From positions 1 through 64,000 of the forward strand of contig JAJDUT010000121.1 in NCBI GenBank assembly GCA_022826515.1: DNA of 64,000 nucleotides. Direction: 5' to 3'. The notes under the pieces are model-generated. The model had not been told where the DNA came from, did no database searches, and saw nothing but the letters and a program-made list of their open reading frames with translations. Shown here in pieces: positions 31,497 to 39,478 of this stretch (within the stretch, counting starts at the first letter, position 1; each line of letters opens with the position of its first letter). The position numbers and the translations under genes were made by a program. Source of the DNA: Candidatus Latescibacterota bacterium. GTDB lineage: Bacteria > Latescibacterota > UBA2968 > UBA8231.

Positions 31497-31778
31497 TTAG
31501 CCGCCCGCACGGCGTTGTTGTAATCGGGCGCGCACCCATTGCCTGACCTGCTGTGAACGGAGGGGATCGCCGCCCCGGATGGTGCCAAAGGTCTGCATGG
31601 CGGCTTGGCGAAGCTGGTCTTGTATTTCGGCGTCCCCAGCATCTTCTTGGTCGAGCCATTGGGACACGATCTGGTCGAGTAGTTGGGCTACGCTCGTCTT
31701 ATGAGCTCGGGCCGCGGCTTCAAGACCGTTTTTCACTTCGGGCGAAACGCGCCAGCTATATACTTCGCTTTTGTTCAT
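31497..31778 (-). CDS. ribbon-helix-helix antitoxin-like protein, orphaned
   Basis: This 93-residue protein starts M-N-K-S-E-V-Y-S-W-R-V-S-P-E-V-K-N-G-L-E-A-A-A, a ribbon-helix-helix DNA-binding N-terminus of the kind found in CopG/ParD-like antitoxins. A charged helical C-terminus follows (S-Q-Q-V-R-Q-W-V-R-A-R-L). Immediately downstream only the tail of a PIN toxin remains. A GTACAGTGTAC dyad overlaps the leader, consistent with autorepression. It is probably still expressed as a solitary antitoxin. Confidence 0.65.
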   Translation of the reverse strand: MNKSEVYSWRVSPEVKNGLEAAARAHKTSVAQLLDQIVSQWLDQEDAGDAEIQDQLRQAAMQTFGTIRGGDPLRSQQVRQWVRARLQQRRAGG

Positions 31779-31781
31779 GTA

Positions 31782-31792
31782 GTACAGTGTAC
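31782..31792. promoter_or_regulatory. GTACA-G-TGTAC dyad upstream of the orphan antitoxin
   Basis: This perfect 5+1+5 inverted repeat lies 3 bases before the antitoxin ATG, with a TATATA -10-like element just beyond it on the minus strand. Its position suits an autoregulatory operator bound by the ribbon-helix-helix protein. Confidence 0.45.
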
Positions 31793-31887
31793 CACTATAT
31801 ATGATGCCATTGCAATAGCACGAGTAAACTACCGCCCAAGAGATCGGCAGAGTATGTGCCGGTTCAGCACGATGTAATCAACATAGT

Positions 31888-31912
31888 AGGGTGAGCTTGC
31901 GAGTCTCACCCT
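31888..31912. terminator. hairpin at the stop codon of the SDR gene
   Basis: AGGGTGAG and CTCACCCT form a perfect 8-bp stem around a 9-base loop and include the SDR stop codon. Neither strand carries a clear T-run after the stem, so it is a weak terminator or an RNA-stabilising hairpin. Confidence 0.4.
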
Positions 31913-32688
31913 TGAAACAGCGACAGCGCCCCATCGACGTACATCTCGGTTCCCGTGATATAGCTAGCCTCGTCCGACGCCAAGAAGAGAATGGCGTTGG
32001 CGACTTCCTCGGCGCTGGCGGCGCGTTGTTGGAGGGGGATCATGCCTTGGGGGAACTCGCGGGGGATGCGGATCTTGTCGATGTTGCGGGGGAAGGTGTT
32101 CTCGCCGATGCTGGTTTTGGTGGCCCCCGGGCAGACCACATTGATGCGGATGTCCCACTGCGCCAGTTCGACTGCGGCCATTTTGGCGAAGGTGACTTGG
32201 GCGGCTTTGGAGCAGGAATACGAGGTGAAGCCGAAGTTGGAGAAGATGCGGTTGCCGTTGACCGAGGAGACCACGATGATGCTGCCGCCGCCGGCTGTGC
32301 GCAGGTGGGGAATGGCGTATTTGACGGTCAGGAAGGTGCCGCGCACGTTGATGTTGTGCGTCTGATCCCATTCCTCGGGGGTGATGTCCTCGATGGGGGC
32401 GAAGACGCCGTTGATGCCGGCGTTGGGCACGACGATGTCGAGGCGGCCCCAACGCTCGACGGTAGCGGCCACTAGTCCGGCGACGTGCTCGGCGTTAGCT
32501 ACGTCGCCGGGCAAGGCCAGCGCTTGGCCGCCTAGTCCTTCGATTTCGGCGACAGCTTCCTCGCAGCGCTCGGCGCGACGGGCCGTTAGCGCGATGTTGG
32601 CTCCTTCGCGGGCCATGGCCACGGCCGCGGCCCGGCCAATGCCGCTGCTGCCGCCGGTGATGAGGGCCACTCTGTCTTTCAGCTTCAT
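31906..32688 (-). CDS. short-chain dehydrogenase/reductase
   Basis: This 260-residue classical SDR has T-G-G-S-S-G-I-G, V-P-N-A-G (N-A-G structural motif), a catalytic Ser in V-V-S-S-V-N-G, Y-S-C-S-K and a C-terminal Y-V-D-G-A. It resembles FabG/sorbitol-type dehydrogenases. The ATG is preceded by AGGAGAT on the minus strand. It is divergent from an enolase-superfamily gene, and both may belong to one sugar-acid pathway. Specific substrate not assigned. Confidence 0.87.
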   Translation of the reverse strand: MKLKDRVALITGGSSGIGRAAAVAMAREGANIALTARRAERCEEAVAEIEGLGGQALALPGDVANAEHVAGLVAATVERWGRLDIVVPNAGINGVFAPIEDITPEEWDQTHNINVRGTFLTVKYAIPHLRTAGGGSIIVVSSVNGNRIFSNFGFTSYSCSKAAQVTFAKMAAVELAQWDIRINVVCPGATKTSIGENTFPRNIDKIRIPREFPQGMIPLQQRAASAEEVANAILFLASDEASYITGTEMYVDGALSLFQG

Positions 32689-32772
32689 GTCGATCTCCTA
32701 AGTTGACGAGAAAATGTGGGCGGAATATCATTGGAGGCCCCTAAAATACATCCAGCGAAAATGGAGACAAGA

Positions 32773-34032
32773 ATGGAAGAAAACGTGAACACGCAATCCC
32801 ATCCCTCGGACCTGAAGATCACGGATATGCGCGTCGCCAACCTGCGCGGCGCACCGTTCCGCGCGACGATCATCCGCATCGACACCAACCAAGGCATCTC
32901 TGGCTATGGTGAGGTGCGCGACGGCGGCAGCCCGACCTACGCGCTGATGCTCAAAAGCCGCTTACTCGGCGAAAATCCCTGCAACGTCGATAAGCTCTTC
33001 CGCAAGATCAAACAATTTGGCCACCACGCGCGCCAAGCTGGTGGCGTCTGCGGCGTCGAGATGGCACTGATGGACCTAGCGGGCAAAACCTATAATGTGC
33101 CGGCCTACCAACTGGCCGGGGGTAAGTTCCGCGACCGGGTCCTTTGTTACTGCGATACCCCCACGCGGCGCGATGGCCGGGAGATGGGACAATTGCTCAA
33201 GGAGCGGATGGAGCGGGGGTTTAAGTTCCTCAAAATGGACGTCGGCATTGGATTGCTACGGGGGATTGAAGACGCGCTGATCGCGCCGCCGGGCATGTTG
33301 GAAAGCCAAGGCATTATGCACCCATTTACGGGGATCCAGATTACCAACAAGGGCATTGATATCCTCTGCGAATACGTGGCGCAGGTGCGCGAGGTGATCG
33401 GCTATGAAATTCCCTTGGCCGTCGATCACTTCGGCCACATTGGCGTCGAGTCCTGCATCCGCTTAGGCAAGGCGCTGGATCAGTTCAGCCTAGCCTGGTA
33501 CGAGGACATGATCCCTTGGCAGTTGGCCGACCAGTGGCAGCGGCTCGCCGAGGCCGTGGATACGCCGGTATGCACGGGCGAGGATATATATCTCAAGGAA
33601 AACTTCTTGCCGCTTTTTGAACGGCGCGCCATTGCCGTCGTCCATCCGGACTTGGCCTCTTCCGGCGGAATCCTCGAGACCAAAAAGATCGGTGATTTAG
33701 CGCAGGATTACGGCATTGCCATGGCGCTGCACATGGCCATGTCGCCGGTGGCGGCGTTGGCTTCGGTGCATTGCGCTGCGGCGACGGAAAACTTCATGGT
33801 GCTCGAAAACCACTCGGTCGATCAGCTAGAGCAGTGGAGCAGCTTGGTCGAGGGCTTGCCAGTGCCCCTGATTGAAGACGGGCACATTGCGGTGCCGGAG
33901 GGGCCGGGGCTGGGCTTTAGCGGCCTCAACGAAGAAGTGCTGCAGTCGTTTGCCGATCCAGACCAGCCGGAGATATTCGGCCCCACCGACGAGTGGAACG
34001 ACGAGCGGCCACACGACCGCTTGTGGAGCTAA
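32773..34032 (+). CDS. enolase superfamily (mandelate racemase-like) dehydratase or racemase
   Basis: This is a 419-residue member, longer than average. The N-terminal cap contains G-Y-G-E-V-R-D-G-G and the barrel metal sites are A-V-D-H-F-G-H, W-Y-E-D-M-I-P-W and C-T-G-E-D-I-Y. The His after Asp in V-D-H and the E-D pairs resemble sugar-acid dehydratases (galactonate/gluconate type). The ATG at 32773 is chosen because GGAGA lies 6 bases upstream; ATGs at 32758 and earlier are possible. It is followed two bases later by a beta-decarboxylating dehydrogenase, forming a catabolic operon. Confidence 0.83.
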   Translation: MEENVNTQSHPSDLKITDMRVANLRGAPFRATIIRIDTNQGISGYGEVRDGGSPTYALMLKSRLLGENPCNVDKLFRKIKQFGHHARQAGGVCGVEMALMDLAGKTYNVPAYQLAGGKFRDRVLCYCDTPTRRDGREMGQLLKERMERGFKFLKMDVGIGLLRGIEDALIAPPGMLESQGIMHPFTGIQITNKGIDILCEYVAQVREVIGYEIPLAVDHFGHIGVESCIRLGKALDQFSLAWYEDMIPWQLADQWQRLAEAVDTPVCTGEDIYLKENFLPLFERRAIAVVHPDLASSGGILETKKIGDLAQDYGIAMALHMAMSPVAALASVHCAAATENFMVLENHSVDQLEQWSSLVEGLPVPLIEDGHIAVPEGPGLGFSGLNEEVLQSFADPDQPEIFGPTDEWNDERPHDRLWS

Positions 34033-34034
34033 AA

Positions 34035-35093
34035 ATGGCCTACGACATCGCCGTCCTCAAAGGCGACGGCATCGGACCGGAGGTGATGGATGAGGCCCTG
34101 AAGGTGCTCAATGCCTTGGGGACTCCTGCTCTTGCCTACGCTGAATACCCCTGTGGCGCGGGGTGCTATCTGGAGCAAGGGGATCCACTGCCGGAGGCGA
34201 CGGTGGAAGGGTGTCGCCGGGCGGATGCGGTGCTGCTGGGAGCGATGGGATTGCCGCACGTGCGCTGGCCGGACGGGACGGAGATGCGGCCACAAGTCGA
34301 TTTGCGGTTCCAATTGGATCTGTACGCGGGGGTGCGGCCGATTTATCTCTATGCGGCAGCGCATACTCCGCTCAAAGGCTTAGAGGCAGGCGATATTGAC
34401 TTCGTCATTCTGCGCGAGAATGTCGAGGGGCTCTTTGCCTCTATGAACGGCGGCATCCAGTTGCGCGGCGAAGTGGCTGTGGACTCTATGGTCATTACGC
34501 GCACGGGCACGGAGCGCGTGGTGCGCTACGCCTTTGATTTGGCGCGGCAGCGCGGCCGGACGCCGATGAAGGTAACGTGCGTTGACAAGGCCAACGTCTT
34601 CCGCTCGATGGCCTTCTTCCGCAGCGTGTACGACGAGGTGGCTGCCGACTATCCAGACGTAGAACGCGACTACGCGTACATCGACGCGCTGAGCATGTAC
34701 TTGGTGCAGCAACCAGCGGGATACGACGTGCTGGTCACTGAGAATATGTACGGGGACATTATCTCGGACTTGGCCGCTGGTTTGGTCGGCGGCTTGGGGC
34801 TGGCTCCTTCGGGGGACATTGGCGAGGACGCGGCTGTGTTCCAACCTTCGCACGGTACTGCGCCCGATATTGCCGGGCAGGGGAAGGCCAATCCGGTGGC
34901 GATGATCCTGTCGGCGGCCTTGATGCTGCGCTGGTTGGGTCAGCGGCACGGCGATCCAGAAGCCGTGAGTGGGGCGGACCGGATCGAGAAAGCGGTGCGC
35001 GCGGTAATCGGCGAGCAGGGCGTGGGGACGCCCGATTTAGGGGGTGAGTTGAGTTGCCGCGAGCTAGGGGAGCGGATTGTCCAAGCACTCTGA
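34035..35093 (+). CDS. isopropylmalate/tartrate-type NAD-dependent dehydrogenase
   Basis: This 352-residue member of the beta-decarboxylating dehydrogenase family (IPMDH, IDH, tartrate dehydrogenase) has V-L-K-G-D-G-I-G-P-E-V at the start, L-R-E-N-V-E-G-L and D-K-A-N-V-F-R-S. The metal/substrate motif is Y-G-D-I-I-S-D-L-A, and the NAD-binding G-T-A-P-D-I-A-G-Q follows. No other leucine genes are near, and it is coupled to an enolase-superfamily gene, so a role in tartrate, malate or sugar-acid catabolism is more likely than leucine synthesis. GGAG lies 7 bases before the ATG. Confidence 0.85.
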   Translation: MAYDIAVLKGDGIGPEVMDEALKVLNALGTPALAYAEYPCGAGCYLEQGDPLPEATVEGCRRADAVLLGAMGLPHVRWPDGTEMRPQVDLRFQLDLYAGVRPIYLYAAAHTPLKGLEAGDIDFVILRENVEGLFASMNGGIQLRGEVAVDSMVITRTGTERVVRYAFDLARQRGRTPMKVTCVDKANVFRSMAFFRSVYDEVAADYPDVERDYAYIDALSMYLVQQPAGYDVLVTENMYGDIISDLAAGLVGGLGLAPSGDIGEDAAVFQPSHGTAPDIAGQGKANPVAMILSAALMLRWLGQRHGDPEAVSGADRIEKAVRAVIGEQGVGTPDLGGELSCRELGERIVQAL

Positions 35094-35094
35094 C

Positions 35095-36213
35095 ATGAAT
35101 CGCCGGACCTTTCTCGGCTTGGGCCTAAGCGCGGCTGTGTGGCCTACATTGGGTCGCGCCGCGCCCGTGCATCCGGAGCGGGTGCGCTTGCGCGAATTGG
35201 GCATTGTCATTGGCGAGTTGGCGACTGGCCCCTATAACGCCATCACCGACGTCGAGGGTGTACGGGTCGGCCATCTGACGCTGATTGAGGATGGGGGGCC
35301 GGTGTGCACCGGCGTGACGGCGATTGTGCCGCGCACGCCCGCGTTTGCCGCGGACTTCACGCTCAACGGCAATGGCGAGTTGATGGGGGTAGGCTCCATG
35401 CGCCGCACGGGCCTGTTGGCTGGCCCCGTCCTTTTTACCAACACGTCCAGCGTCGGCGCGGTGTACGATGGGGCGGTGGAGTGGATGCTGGCGCGCGATC
35501 CCGACCTGTTCAAAAGCGATTTGCAGCCCGCGCCCATAGTCGGCGAGACGTGGGCTGCGTTCCTCCACGACGAAGTCGGACGGCACGTGCGACCCGAACA
35601 CGCGGTAGCAGCCCTCGACGCGGTGCGCGACGGGCCGGTGGCCGAAGGCTGCGTTGGCGGCGGGACCGGGATGCGGGCCTATAGCTTTAAGGCTGGCATT
35701 GGCACGGCGTCGCGCAAAGTTCCCTGCGGCGATCGGGTCTATACCGTGGGCGTGTTGGTGCAGGCGAATTTTGGTCGGCGGCCCCGACTGCGCGTTGATG
35801 GCGTCCCGGTGGGTCAGGAGATTACTGACCTGATGCCGGCGCGTGGTGGCAAGAGCAAGTCCATGATCGCCGCGGTGGCCACGGACGCGCCGTTGATCCC
35901 GATTCAACTCCAACGCGTGTGCAAGCGGGTGGCTTTGGGCATGGCGCGCACGGGCGCGATCTCTACCCAAGGCAGCGGCGATCTCTGGCTGGCGTTTTCT
36001 ACGGCTTCTCCCGAGCCGCCGGACGCGCTCGCCATGCTCTCCGACCGCTGGATTTCAGGTGTGTTCCAAGGGGTAATTGAGGCTACGGAGGAAGCTATTC
36101 TCAACTCGCTGACTACGGCCCACACCATGACTGGCCGCGACGGCAATACCATCCACGCCCTGCCGCTGGATCGCTTGCTCGAAATCATGCGCGCATACGG
36201 CCGGCTCAAATGA
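35095..36213 (+). CDS. P1-family (DmpA-type) peptidase with Tat signal
   Basis: This 372-residue protein opens with a twin-arginine signal (M-N-R-R-T-F-L-G-L-G-L-S-A-A), so it is exported folded. The core is the S58/P1 DmpA-like Ntn hydrolase: Y-N-A-I-T-D-V-E-G-V-R-V-G-H, C-V-G-G-G-T-G-M and S-M-I-A-A-V-A-T-D-A-P-L. The Ser beginning the last motif aligns with the self-cleavage nucleophile (N-terminus of the beta subunit) of DmpA. Family members are beta-peptidyl or D-/L-aminopeptidases. The ATG at 35095 lies two bases after the dehydrogenase stop and gives a clean Tat signal; a TTG at 35077 is rejected. It overlaps the next P1 gene by four bases. Confidence 0.85.
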   Translation: MNRRTFLGLGLSAAVWPTLGRAAPVHPERVRLRELGIVIGELATGPYNAITDVEGVRVGHLTLIEDGGPVCTGVTAIVPRTPAFAADFTLNGNGELMGVGSMRRTGLLAGPVLFTNTSSVGAVYDGAVEWMLARDPDLFKSDLQPAPIVGETWAAFLHDEVGRHVRPEHAVAALDAVRDGPVAEGCVGGGTGMRAYSFKAGIGTASRKVPCGDRVYTVGVLVQANFGRRPRLRVDGVPVGQEITDLMPARGGKSKSMIAAVATDAPLIPIQLQRVCKRVALGMARTGAISTQGSGDLWLAFSTASPEPPDALAMLSDRWISGVFQGVIEATEEAILNSLTTAHTMTGRDGNTIHALPLDRLLEIMRAYGRLK

Positions 36214-37181
36214 ATCGCTCTCGCTTATCGGACGATGCGGCAGGACCGCACAACGCCATTGTCGATGTGGCCGGAGTCAGCGTAGGCCATGTGGATATTC
36301 GCCCGCCTGACCTGCACACCGGTCTCACGGCCATTGTTCCGTATCCAGCCTCGGTAGAAGAGCGCAAGCTGTTTATCGGTCGCTTCTCCATAGACGGCGG
36401 CGACGCCATGAGCGGCCTTGGGGTCGCCGAAGACTTTGGCACCTTTTCCTCGCCCATTGTTCTTGCCCCGACCCCGGTCGTTGGCCGGGTGTACGAATCC
36501 TTAATTCGCCACAGCTTGGGCCGCGACACTGGGCTATCGACGGTAGCTGGCTGGCCGCCGGTGGTCGTGGGGATTGACGACACGGCTGTCAACGACCCCG
36601 CGCTCGTGCGCAAGGTCTTGACACACGCCCATGCAGACGAGGCGTTGGCCAGTGCTGGCAGCGCGGTGCCTACGGGCAATGCTGGAGTTGGTGGCGGGTT
36701 GCAGGCCTTTGGCTACAAGGGCGGCATTGGCACGGCCTCGCGCCGGGCCGGCGAATACGCGCTGGGGGTGCTGGCTGCGGTCAACGGGGGGCGCGAGTTG
36801 TATTGGGCCGGTCGCGTCCTACCGGTGGGCGAGCAGACTGAGGGACCGCAGACTTTTGCCGCGGTCGTGGCTACGGATGCTCCCCTGATCCCGCGTCAAC
36901 TAGAGCGGTTGGCTGGCCGCGCTGCGCTGGGGCTGGCGCGGACGGGTTTGTGGAATCCGCATACGCGCGAGGGCCTCGTCCTCGCCTTTTCCACCACGGG
37001 CATTATCCAAGAACCGGACGCACCTGTGAAGATGGTGGGTGAAGAAAAGCTCTATTCGCTCTTTGCCGCTGCGGCTGCGGCTGCCGAGAACGCGGTCGTC
37101 GATGCCCTCTTGGCGGCCGAGACGGTTGGGGAGATCAAGTCCATGCCGCAAACTGACTGGTTGAAAGAGGAAGACGGTTGA
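36210..37181 (+). CDS. second P1-family (DmpA-like) peptidase, cytosolic
   Basis: This is a 323-residue paralogue of the preceding gene without a signal peptide: H-N-A-I-V-D-V-A-G-V-S-V-G-H, V-G-G-G-L-Q-A-F-G-Y-K-G-G-I-G-T-A-S-R and T-F-A-A-V-V-A-T-D-A-P-L. The residue at the processing point is Thr rather than the Ser of its neighbour; many bacterial P1 peptidases use Thr. The pair may therefore act on the same peptides outside and inside the membrane. The stop overlaps the TTG start of mutY. Confidence 0.83.
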   Translation: MNRSRLSDDAAGPHNAIVDVAGVSVGHVDIRPPDLHTGLTAIVPYPASVEERKLFIGRFSIDGGDAMSGLGVAEDFGTFSSPIVLAPTPVVGRVYESLIRHSLGRDTGLSTVAGWPPVVVGIDDTAVNDPALVRKVLTHAHADEALASAGSAVPTGNAGVGGGLQAFGYKGGIGTASRRAGEYALGVLAAVNGGRELYWAGRVLPVGEQTEGPQTFAAVVATDAPLIPRQLERLAGRAALGLARTGLWNPHTREGLVLAFSTTGIIQEPDAPVKMVGEEKLYSLFAAAAAAAENAVVDALLAAETVGEIKSMPQTDWLKEEDG

Positions 37182-38305
37182 GTCGCAGCTTGCTCGACGA
37201 TCAGGACGCGCTCAGCGTCTTCCGCGCTCGGCTCTTGGCTTGGTATCGCCAAAACAAGCGGCAGACGAGCTGGCGCGACAGCGGCAATCCCTATCACGTC
37301 TGGGTATCCGAGGTCATGTTGCAGCAGACCCGGGTGGATCAGATGGCTCCTTATTTCGAGCGTTTTATCCGCGCATTTCCCACGCTTCAAGCGCTGGCCG
37401 CTGCTTCCGAGGATCAAGTGCTCAAGGTCTGGGAGGGTTTGGGCTACTATGCGCGGGCGCGCAACATGCACAAGGCGGCCAAGCGCATGGCCTTTGAGTT
37501 GGGAGGCCGCATCCCGGATACGTACCAAGAGCTGATCGAGTTGCCGGGGATTGGCCAATACACGGCCGCGGCCGTCAGTAGCATTGCCTTTGACCGCGAC
37601 CACCCAGTGCTCGACGGCAATGTGACTCGCGTGCTCTGCCGCTTGTTGCGGATTGAGGAAGAGCCGACCCGCGCCCAAGTCAAGGCGCGGCTTATCGCTG
37701 CTGGAGAGGCCCTGCTGGCTCGGGGCGAGGCCGGCGACTTCAATCAGGCGATGATGGAGTTGGGGTCGCGGGTTTGCACGCCGCAAAGCCCTGCTTGCCC
37801 GACGTGTCCGGTCGGCGACTGGTGCCGGGCCAAGGCCGAGCTGGACGACCCGGCTTCCCTGCCGCGCAAGGCCCCTAGGAAACAGAGGCCGCATTATCAA
37901 GTGGCGGCGGGCTTGATTCGCAAGGGCGACGAGTTGCTAATTGCCCAGCGACCGGCCGAGGGGATGCTCGGCGGCCTGTGGGAATTTCCCGGAGGCAAGC
38001 AGGAGCCCGGCGAGACCCTGCCCGAGTGCTTGGTGCGCGAGATCCGCGAGGAATTGGGCATTGAGATCGAGGTGGATGAGCGCCTGACGAGCGTGGATCA
38101 CGCCTATTCGCATTTTAGCATCACCTTGCACGCTTTTGCCGCCCGCTATGTGTGCGGCACCCCCGAGGCGCTGGGTTGCGCTGATTGGCGCTGGATTGCG
38201 CCGGAGGCGTTGGACGACTTTGCTCTGCCGCGAGCTGATCGCCGGATCGTGGAATTCATGCGCGAACACGCACAGCAGATGGAGCTGTTTGGTGGAAAAA
38301 AGTGA
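37178..38305 (+). CDS. mutY: A/G-specific adenine glycosylase MutY
   Basis: This 375-residue base-excision repair enzyme removes adenine mispaired with 8-oxoguanine. Motifs in order are W-V-S-E-V-M-L-Q-Q-T-R-V (catalytic Glu), helix-hairpin-helix L-P-G-I-G-Q-Y-T-A-A-A-V, D-G-N-V-T-R-V-L (catalytic Asp) and the 4Fe-4S ligands C-x6-C-x2-C-x5-C within C-T-P-Q-S-P-A-C-P-T-C-P-V-G-D-W-C. A C-terminal Nudix-like domain has G-G-L-W-E-F-P-G-G-K. Translation begins at a TTG that overlaps the preceding stop (TTGA), backed by a GAGGAAG site. The stop overlaps the GTG of the DUF368 gene. Confidence 0.95.
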   Translation: MSRSLLDDQDALSVFRARLLAWYRQNKRQTSWRDSGNPYHVWVSEVMLQQTRVDQMAPYFERFIRAFPTLQALAAASEDQVLKVWEGLGYYARARNMHKAAKRMAFELGGRIPDTYQELIELPGIGQYTAAAVSSIAFDRDHPVLDGNVTRVLCRLLRIEEEPTRAQVKARLIAAGEALLARGEAGDFNQAMMELGSRVCTPQSPACPTCPVGDWCRAKAELDDPASLPRKAPRKQRPHYQVAAGLIRKGDELLIAQRPAEGMLGGLWEFPGGKQEPGETLPECLVREIREELGIEIEVDERLTSVDHAYSHFSITLHAFAARYVCGTPEALGCADWRWIAPEALDDFALPRADRRIVEFMREHAQQMELFGGKK

Positions 38306-39191
38306 GTTGCTAGTCGAGGGCCGACGTCGTGCTCCCGGGCTGGTCTTGCGCGGGCTGTGCATGGGTACAGCCGATGTGATTCCCGGGGTTTCCGGGGGGA
38401 CGATCGCCTTGATTACGGGCATTTACGACGAGTTGGTAGGGACTATTGCCGCAGTTGATCAACGGCTCTTGAGTGCCTTGGTGCGGGGACGCTTGATCGA
38501 GGTATTGCACCGAATCAATGCCCCCTTTCTGGTCCCGCTACTGCTCGGTATCGGCTTGGCCATTGTCTCGCTGGCCAAATTCATAACTTGGCTGATGGCA
38601 ACGCACCCTCAGCCTGTGTGGGGCTTTTTCACCGGCTTGATCTTGGCCAGCGCGCTCGTGGTCGCGCGGCAGGTTGCCGGATGGGGGCCGGCGCAGTGGG
38701 GATTGACGGCGATCGGCGCAGTGGTTGGCTATGCCATCACCACGTTGGTGCCGGTCGAGACTGGGACTGAGGGGTACAAGTTTGCGCTGGCTGGTATGGT
38801 GGCCATTTGCGCGATGATTCTGCCGGGGATTAGCGGCTCGTTTTTGCTGGTAGTCATGGGCAAATACCAGCAGGTTTTGACTGCTGTACACGAGTTTGAT
38901 TGGGCGATCTTGGCCCTGTTTGGCGTTGGGGGGGTTGTCGGTCTGATCGGCTTCTCGCGGCTACTCAAACGCCTGCTGGCCCGCTTTCGCGCTAGCACGA
39001 TGGCCTTTTTGGTCGGGTTGATGTTGGGTTCCCTGCGCAAGGTGTGGCCGTTCCGCAATGCGCTGGAGAATGGGGGCTACGAATGCGCGTGGCCGCGGGA
39101 ATTCAGCGGCGAGGTTTGGCTGAGCTTGGGGCTGATTGCCGTGGGCGTTGTGCTGGTTTTGGCGTTGGAGCGGCTGGGCAGAGGGCGGTAA
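38292..39191 (+). CDS. DUF368 polyprenyl-phosphate translocase family membrane protein
   Basis: This 299-residue polytopic protein has the DUF368 signature C-M-G-T-A-D-V-I-P-G-V-S-G-G-T near residue 20 and the internal G-I-S-G-S-F-L-L-V repeat-like motif. DUF368 proteins (PopT) have been reported to recycle undecaprenyl phosphate across the cytoplasmic membrane for cell-wall synthesis. The GTG at 38292 lies inside the 3' end of mutY (14-base overlap); an upstream in-frame start at 38136 would be entirely within mutY and is rejected. Confidence 0.85.
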   Translation: MEKSELLVEGRRRAPGLVLRGLCMGTADVIPGVSGGTIALITGIYDELVGTIAAVDQRLLSALVRGRLIEVLHRINAPFLVPLLLGIGLAIVSLAKFITWLMATHPQPVWGFFTGLILASALVVARQVAGWGPAQWGLTAIGAVVGYAITTLVPVETGTEGYKFALAGMVAICAMILPGISGSFLLVVMGKYQQVLTAVHEFDWAILALFGVGGVVGLIGFSRLLKRLLARFRASTMAFLVGLMLGSLRKVWPFRNALENGGYECAWPREFSGEVWLSLGLIAVGVVLVLALERLGRGR

Positions 39192-39199
39192 CTGCGAGC

Positions 39200-39478
39200 T
39201 CAATTTTGCGAAAGATCATCCTCGTCGCGCTTGGGAGCGGGGCCTATCTGCGGGCCGTCATCGGCGTCGCGGAGGGCGTTGCGGGCGTCGTGGAAGCGGC
39301 GGATGCGCCGCACGAAAATGAAGATCAGGCCCGCCAGTGCTACGTAGAGCAAGTACTGATAGATCGGCTCAGTCCAGCCTAGCACTACGGGCCAGAGACT
39401 GGCGATGCAGAGCAAGATGAAAATATCTTCGATCAGCTTGTGTCTTTTTTCGCGCGGCTGTTCTGGTTCAGGCGTCAT
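39200..39478 (-). CDS. small membrane protein of unknown function
   Basis: This 92-residue protein has two hydrophobic helices (about 17-35 and 41-57, L-L-Y-V-A-L-A-G-L-I-F-I-F) between a charged N-terminus and an acidic C-terminal tail. No family recognised. It starts 11 bases inside the end of the lytic transglycosylase gene and is probably cotranscribed with it. Confidence 0.6.
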   Translation of the reverse strand: MTPEPEQPREKRHKLIEDIFILLCIASLWPVVLGWTEPIYQYLLYVALAGLIFIFVRRIRRFHDARNALRDADDGPQIGPAPKRDEDDLSQN

